DNA of 64,000 bases from Amycolatopsis orientalis DSM 40040 = KCTC 9412 (GTDB taxonomy: Bacteria; Actinomycetota; Actinomycetes; Mycobacteriales; Pseudonocardiaceae): assembly GCF_000478275.1 (NCBI RefSeq), contig NZ_ASJB01000031.1:117850-181849 (forward strand), given 5' to 3'. Position 1 is the stretch's first letter, and each line of letters opens with the position of its first letter. Positions 59,695 to 64,000 of the stretch are shown in pieces. The notes beneath the pieces were generated by a model, which searched no databases, was not told the origin of the DNA, and worked only from the letters and a program-made list of their open reading frames with translations. The translations under genes were made by a program, and so were the position numbers.

Positions 59695-61945
59695 AGTAGG
59701 CCTCTTCCTCCTGCGCGAAATGGAGGGTGAGAATCGCGTCGAGGCCGTAGAGAGTCGCTCTGAGATCGTCGACCTGGTCCGTTTCGATGCCATCCGGCGC
59801 CTCGTCCAGGTGACGGCGCAGACGGCGGACCAACCGCTCGATCTCGGTGTGCTCCCGGCTCATCGTGACCGTGCCCTCCGGTCCTCCCAGTACCTCCGCG
59901 AGCGCTGGGTACAGCTGCTTCTCCTCGGCCTGTTCGTGGGGCAGCAGCCGCTCGGTGAGCAGCCGGCAAGCGTGCCGGACCGCGTCGTCGGCCCGCTGTC
60001 CCGCGCCCTCCGCCAGTGCGTCGGCGGCCAGGCGGACCGCGGACCGGACCGAAAGCAGGGTTTCGTGTTCTCCGGCGAATCGCCGGACCAACTCGTCCGG
60101 TGCGCGTCGGCGGGACGATCGTGGCGAGAACACTGCCCGGAGCGAGTTCCCGATGACGGCGACATCGATTCCCTCTTGCACCAGCGCCCCCAGCACCGGT
60201 GCCAGCCAGCCGCCCGCCGCCGCGAGCATGGCGAGCACGGACAAACCGGTGCCGATCCCGGCGCTCTGCAGCGCGAGCCGGTGGGCTCGGCGGGCGATCT
60301 CCACGGCGTCGGCCAGCCGGTCGATGCGGTCGTCGAGGATGACCGCGTCAGCGGCTTGGGCGGCGGCCGTCGAACCACGGGAACCCAGCGCGACGCCGAC
60401 CGCGGCGGCCGCGAGGGCCGGAGCGTCGTTGACGCCGTCCCCGACCATGGCGGTGACCGTCTTCTCGTTCTCCCCGCGCACGAAGGCGATCTTGTCGGCC
60501 GGGGTGCATTCGGCGTGCAGGCCGTCGAGACCGAGCATCGTCGCCACCTCCTCGGCGTTTCCGACTCGATCGCCGGTGAGCAGGACGATCCGCGTCAATC
60601 CCGCCGCACGCAGACGGCGGAGGGTCCGCGCCGCGTCCGGCCTGAGCCGGTCACGCACCAGCAATGCGCCGACCGGCCTTCCGTCCTCCTCCACCCAGAT
60701 CACGGAGGCCAGATCGAGCCTTCCCCGTCGTTCCACGCCACGCGCCCAGCCGGGAAGCTCCCCTTCCGATCGCCTGCCCACGCGGATCTTCCTGCCGTTC
60801 ACCAGCCCCTCGGGTCCACGACCCGGTGTCTCGGACACGGCCTCGGCCCGCGGCCGCTCGGCTCCCACGGACTTCGCCGCGCGCAGAACGCATTCGGCGA
60901 GTACATGCGGGGAGAATTCCTCGACCGCCGCGGCGAGCCCGAGCACGCGGTCGGCCGAGTCCTCCGGGGCGCACACCACGGCGATGACCTCCGGGCGGCC
61001 GGCCGTCACCGTCCCGGTCTTGTCCATCGCGAGGGTGCGTACCCTGCCGAGCAGTTCCAGCGCGGCGCCGTCCTTGACGACCACCCCTGACCGGGCCATC
61101 CGCGACATCCCTCCGGTCACGGCGACCGGTACGGCGAGCAGCAGCGGACAAGGCGTCGCGGTGACGAGTACCGCGACCGCGCGTTCCGGGTCGGCGGTGA
61201 ACACCCACGCCAGTGCGGCGATGGCGAGTGCGACCGGAATGAACCAGACCGCGACACGGTCCGCCAGCCGCGCGATCGGGGCGGTGGCCGACGCGGCCTG
61301 TTCGGCCAGCCGCACGACCCCCGCGTAGGTACTCGCTTCGGCGGTCACGGTGGCCAGCACTTCGACGACCGCACCCGCGTTGACGACACCGCTGCGAACC
61401 GCGTCATCCGTGTGGTCGACGGGCTCCGCCTCCCCCGTCAAGGCGGACTCGTCGAACGTCCCTTCACCACGGACCGTCCCGTCCACCGGAACGACTTCAC
61501 CGGGCAGTACCACCACCACATCGCCCGGGAGCACGGAAGCGGCCGGAACCTTCTCGACAAGGTCACCCCGGCGTACACGGGCCGAGGTCGGCGCCCTCGC
61601 CAGCAGCGCGGAGAGGTCACGTCCGGCGCGGCGCCGTGCGGCCGCTTCGAGCACACGGCCGGTGGCGACCATCGCCGCGATGATCGCCCCGGCGAGGTAT
61701 TCGCCGACCGCGACGGTGCCGCCGAGCGCGAGCACCGCGAGCACGTCCGCTCCCCACCGGCCCGCCCGCAGGTCGGCGAGCACCCAGAGCGTCGCCGGTA
61801 CGAACACCACCGCGGTGGCTCCGGCCCAGAGCGACGACGCCACCGCCGGGCTCACGAAGTGGGCGAACCCGCCCGCGGTGACCATCGTCAGCACTCCGGC
61901 CAGCAGAAGGATCTCCAGGGAAGGAATCCATCGGGGTCTCGTCAT
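59684..61945 (-). CDS. P1B-5-type metal-transport ATPase with C-terminal hemerythrin domain
   Basis: 753 residues. No N-terminal metal-binding domain is seen. Membrane motif TPCP (in [13 protein letters not shown]) replaces CPC, the phosphorylation site is DKTGT, and [13 protein letters not shown] is the hinge. After the last helices (about residue 600) comes a hemerythrin-like HHE domain ([37 protein letters not shown]). TPC motif plus hemerythrin domain defines the P1B-5 group, of which Sinorhizobium Nia is a nickel/iron exporter. A di-iron, possibly oxygen-responsive regulatory domain fits the low-oxygen setting. The ATG (complement 61943-61945) overlaps the stop of the CBS-BON gene by 4 bases; its end overlaps the convergent protease gene by 11 bases. 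Confidence 0.93.
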   Translation of the reverse strand: MTRPRWIPSLEILLLAGVLTMVTAGGFAHFVSPAVASSLWAGATAVVFVPATLWVLADLRAGRWGADVLAVLALGGTVAVGEYLAGAIIAAMVATGRVLEAAARRRAGRDLSALLARAPTSARVRRGDLVEKVPAASVLPGDVVVVLPGEVVPVDGTVRGEGTFDESALTGEAEPVDHTDDAVRSGVVNAGAVVEVLATVTAEASTYAGVVRLAEQAASATAPIARLADRVAVWFIPVALAIAALAWVFTADPERAVAVLVTATPCPLLLAVPVAVTGGMSRMARSGVVVKDGAALELLGRVRTLAMDKTGTVTAGRPEVIAVVCAPEDSADRVLGLAAAVEEFSPHVLAECVLRAAKSVGAERPRAEAVSETPGRGPEGLVNGRKIRVGRRSEGELPGWARGVERRGRLDLASVIWVEEDGRPVGALLVRDRLRPDAARTLRRLRAAGLTRIVLLTGDRVGNAEEVATMLGLDGLHAECTPADKIAFVRGENEKTVTAMVGDGVNDAPALAAAAVGVALGSRGSTAAAQAADAVILDDRIDRLADAVEIARRAHRLALQSAGIGTGLSVLAMLAAAGGWLAPVLGALVQEGIDVAVIGNSLRAVFSPRSSRRRAPDELVRRFAGEHETLLSVRSAVRLAADALAEGAGQRADDAVRHACRLLTERLLPHEQAEEKQLYPALAEVLGGPEGTVTMSREHTEIERLVRRLRRHLDEAPDGIETDQVDDLRATLYGLDAILTLHFAQEEEAYFTL

Positions 61946-62598
61946 CCAGCCGTCCCGTTCGTCTCGTCGTCCCACGAGAACCCGACCTGGTCGACGACGG
62001 CGACCACGCCGGTGATCCGGCGCACCAGCGCCTGTAGGAGTTCCGCCTGGCTACGGCGTTCGACTTCACCTCGCAAGGTCACGACCCCGTCTTCGACGTC
62101 CGCCTCGACGCCGCCCCGCGAGGGACGCCGGACCAGCCGTGAGATGTCCCGGGCGACCTCTTCCCGGATTTCCGTGTCCGTACGGACGAAGGCGCGGACG
62201 AGATCCGCCCGGCTGACGATCCCGGTCAGTTTGCCCTGGCTGTCGACCACCGGAAGTCGCTTGATCCGGTGGCCCACCATCAACCGGGCCGCCTCCACCA
62301 CCGGAAGCCCGGCTTCGACGGTGACCGCCGGGGCGCTCATCACGGTCTCCGCCGTGCGTCCGTCCGATGTGGACCGGATGCCCGGCACCCTCGCCCTCGG
62401 CGCCGTGGCCGCCTCGACCTGTTTGAGCAGCAGGTCGGCTTCGGAGACGACACCCACGACATCGCGATCGCCGTCCACGACGGGAACGGCGCTGATCCCC
62501 CGGCCGGCGAGGATCCGCACGATGTCCGCGATCGGTGTGCTCTTCCGCACCGAACAGACCTCCCGGGTCATGACGTCGCGGACGGCCGCCCCGGTCAT
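61942..62598 (-). CDS. CBS-pair and BON domain protein, second copy
   Basis: 218 residues: CBS domains at about 5-60 (AVRDVMTREVCSVRKSTPIADI) and 85-140 (VMSAPAVTVEAGLPVVEAARLM), and a BON domain at about 150-212 (RRPSRGGVEADVEDGVVTLRGEV). Same design as the protein at 52826-53521. It lies between the small 61-residue gene and the P1B-5 ATPase with 4-base overlaps on both sides, so the three are co-translated. It is probably an energy-charge sensor acting on the ATPase or at the membrane. Confidence 0.9.
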   Translation of the reverse strand: MTGAAVRDVMTREVCSVRKSTPIADIVRILAGRGISAVPVVDGDRDVVGVVSEADLLLKQVEAATAPRARVPGIRSTSDGRTAETVMSAPAVTVEAGLPVVEAARLMVGHRIKRLPVVDSQGKLTGIVSRADLVRAFVRTDTEIREEVARDISRLVRRPSRGGVEADVEDGVVTLRGEVERRSQAELLQALVRRITGVVAVVDQVGFSWDDETNGTAG

Positions 62599-62780
62599 GA
62601 CGGACGCTCTTCGTCCTCTTCGGACGGTTCGTCACGCTTCTTCGCGCGATAGGACTCCGCGGCGAAGTACCTCCTCATGGCGGTCTCCGCCAACTCGGCC
62701 GACGAACGGGACGAGCCCGATCCGGCCGCGACCGCCTCCCGGGCTTCCTTCGCCGCACGTGCCTTTTCGACGTCATTCAT
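62595..62780 (-). CDS. Small charged protein, 61 residues
   Basis: Begins MNDVEKARAAKEAREAVAAG and ends EEDEERPS. It is helical and highly charged, with no membrane segment or known motif. It has a GAAGGAGAAAG ribosome site and a 4-base overlap with the CBS-BON start, and lies 28 bases after the universal stress protein stop, so it belongs to the operon. Unknown function; a small adaptor is a possibility. Confidence 0.65.
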   Translation of the reverse strand: MNDVEKARAAKEAREAVAAGSGSSRSSAELAETAMRRYFAAESYRAKKRDEPSEEDEERPS

Positions 62781-62808
62781 GTTCTTTCTCCTTCCGGGGA
62801 TCAGGGAT

Positions 62809-63702
62809 TCACTTCCTGGTGTCCGAGTGGACGACGGCGACCGGACACGGAGCCCGGCGGGTCAGACCTTGGCTCACCGAGCCGAGCAGCATCCCGGCGA
62901 GAGCACTCCGGCCGTGGGTCCCGACCACGATCAGCCCCGCCCGTTCGCCGTATTCCCGCAGCGCCCTGCCCGCTCGTCCGCGAACGACAAGACAACCGAA
63001 GGGGACGTCCGGATACTCGCTCGCCACCGAAGACACCTCGGCGGCCAGAGCACGCCGCTCGGAGTCGTGGACGACCTTCGATCCGCCGAGACGCCGCGCT
63101 TCCCGCCGGCCGGGGCCCAGTTCGCTCCACGTCCTGAGCGCGGTCACCGAGGTTTTCAGCTCCGACGCCTCCTGGAAGGCGAACCGCACCGCGGCCGCGG
63201 ACGACGGCCAGCCGTCGACTCCGACGAGTACCGGACCCGGACGCGCGTCGCCCTCCCGGACGATCACGAACGGGCACTGTCCGTGGGCCGCCAGCGCGAG
63301 TCCCGAAGAACCGAGCAGGACCTGGCCCACCTTTCCGAGCCCACGGGAACCGAGGACCACGAGGGCGGCCCGGCGCGATTCCTCGACGAGCACCGCCCTC
63401 GGGTCTCCCTCCACCATCTCCGTCGTGACGTCCAGCCCCGGAACAGCCCGCGCCGCGGCCCGCCCGGCGGCGTCCAGCCGCCGGATCCCGGTCTCCCGCA
63501 TGGCTTCACGGACCTCCGCCGCCGTGACCTCCAGACTGGGGTAGTCACGTCCGGCCGGCGCGTACGCGTGCACCAGCCGCAACGGAAGACCGCGACGACG
63601 GGCTTCGGTCGCGGCCCACCGAGCCGCCTCCACCGCCGACCGCGAGCCGTCGATCCCGGCCACCACCGGGTCCGGCCGTCCGTCATCGAACCTTTCCGCC
63701 AT
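62809..63702 (-). CDS. Tandem-domain universal stress protein, second copy
   Basis: 297 residues with two UspA domains. The first ends in GSRGLGKVGQVLLGSSGLALA and the second in GTHGRSALAGMLLGSVSQGLT, both with complete ATP-binding patterns (G-2x-G-9x-G-S), unlike the other Usp in this window. It heads the operon Usp, small protein, CBS-BON, P1B-5 ATPase. A loose DosR-like element (GGGTCGTTGGCCCG, 63785-63798) lies 83 bases upstream. The start at complement 63700-63702 follows GTGGAAGGCGG. Confidence 0.93.
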   Translation of the reverse strand: MAERFDDGRPDPVVAGIDGSRSAVEAARWAATEARRRGLPLRLVHAYAPAGRDYPSLEVTAAEVREAMRETGIRRLDAAGRAAARAVPGLDVTTEMVEGDPRAVLVEESRRAALVVLGSRGLGKVGQVLLGSSGLALAAHGQCPFVIVREGDARPGPVLVGVDGWPSSAAAVRFAFQEASELKTSVTALRTWSELGPGRREARRLGGSKVVHDSERRALAAEVSSVASEYPDVPFGCLVVRGRAGRALREYGERAGLIVVGTHGRSALAGMLLGSVSQGLTRRAPCPVAVVHSDTRK

Positions 63703-63927
63703 CTCGACCGCCTTCCACCGATCACTACGGCCAAGCCTGCCCCGGCCGCGACGGGCGGGTCAGAGCCTCGCGCCCCGGAGTGCCGGGTCGTTGGCCCGCC
63801 CGGCGCGGGACGTTCTGCCCTGTCGAGGGGTAAGGCGAATGTGGTGTGATCGACTCGCTGCTGTGAAAGGCCCCTTACCCACCCTCCGGGTAGCGAAGGA
63901 GGCCCATCGGTGCGGCTGACGTCGTGT

Positions 63928-63966
63928 GTGGAGGATTGGGGACGGTGAACGTCCTGAATCCTCCAC
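63928..63966. repeat. Hairpin with GGTGAAC loop, relative of 44195-44241
   Basis: Outer stem GTGGAGGATT (63928-63937) with AATCCTCCAC (63957-63966), inner stem GGAC/GTCC and loop GGTGAAC. Both this and the hairpin at 44195-44241 have a GTG-TGGA outer arm, a GGGAC inner arm and a (A/G)GTGAAC loop. Positions 63703-64000 otherwise hold only the Usp promoter region. Confidence 0.6.
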
Positions 63967-64000
63967 GCTCGGTCTCGTTGACGAGGAATGCGGGCACGAT

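Noticed and set aside
63827..63879. Imperfect inverted repeat GGGTAAGG / CCTTACCC
   Set aside because: Only 8 pairs with a long unpaired middle; too weak to list as an element.

Overview
The window is about 70% GC with densely packed, often 4-base-overlapping genes, many GTG starts and frequent leaderless-type promoters. It also carries Asp23/Gls24, PucR and HAF-repeat families and a hybrid NRPS-PKS operon. This points to a high-GC actinomycete, most probably a Pseudonocardiales member such as Amycolatopsis; the genus is inferred from overall gene content and is not proven.

Layout. The left edge (1-15 kb) is mixed housekeeping and accessory DNA. It holds the 5' tip of an asparagine synthetase, a VOC protein, a beta-carbonic anhydrase, a six-gene Asp23 envelope-stress operon (4025 down to 1578), and an orphan peptide-binding lipoprotein with two penicillin-recognising-type serine hydrolases. 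A PucR regulator lies upstream of these, and inverted repeats TTCGTCC-N4-GGACGAA or close variants stand before both the regulator and the hydrolase operon. A sigma factor fused to its own anti-sigma domain and small secreted or membrane proteins follow. At 14.1-14.95 kb a LysR gene and an SDR gene have both lost their 5' ends at one junction, which is the scar of a deletion.

The core (39321 down to 15033, all minus strand) is one compact biosynthetic operon. In transcription order it reads A-T-KS, A-T-C-T, KS-AT-KR-DH-T, C-A(Asn)-T, C-A(Ser)-T-TE-MFS, two tandem ATP-grasp ligases and a SyrP-like Fe(II)/2-oxoglutarate dioxygenase. Junctions overlap by 4 bases or sit 10 bases apart, except for a 98-base gap holding a long hairpin. 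The last NRPS has a thioesterase with Cys in place of the catalytic Ser, followed in the same chain by a 12-helix exporter. The pathway should make a short Asn/Ser-containing lipo- or ketopeptide. A strained or cyclic release product such as a seryl beta-lactone is a hypothesis.

From 39.3 to 50 kb lie an AT-richer promoter region with a tRNA 3'-end-like sequence, two secreted aminopeptidase-type proteins, two HAF-repeat secreted proteins, an AMIN/GerMN protein and several unknowns. They are separated by unusually long, near-perfect intergenic hairpins.

From 50 to 63.7 kb is a dormancy/low-oxygen type island: two universal stress proteins, a zinc alcohol dehydrogenase, two CBS-BON proteins, a PEP synthase-like enzyme, an ABC exporter, a CBS-fused site-2 protease and a P1B-5 metal ATPase with a C-terminal hemerythrin domain. 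DevR/DosR-like palindromes stand before several of these genes, so they are probably co-regulated by a DosR-type response regulator that lies outside the window.
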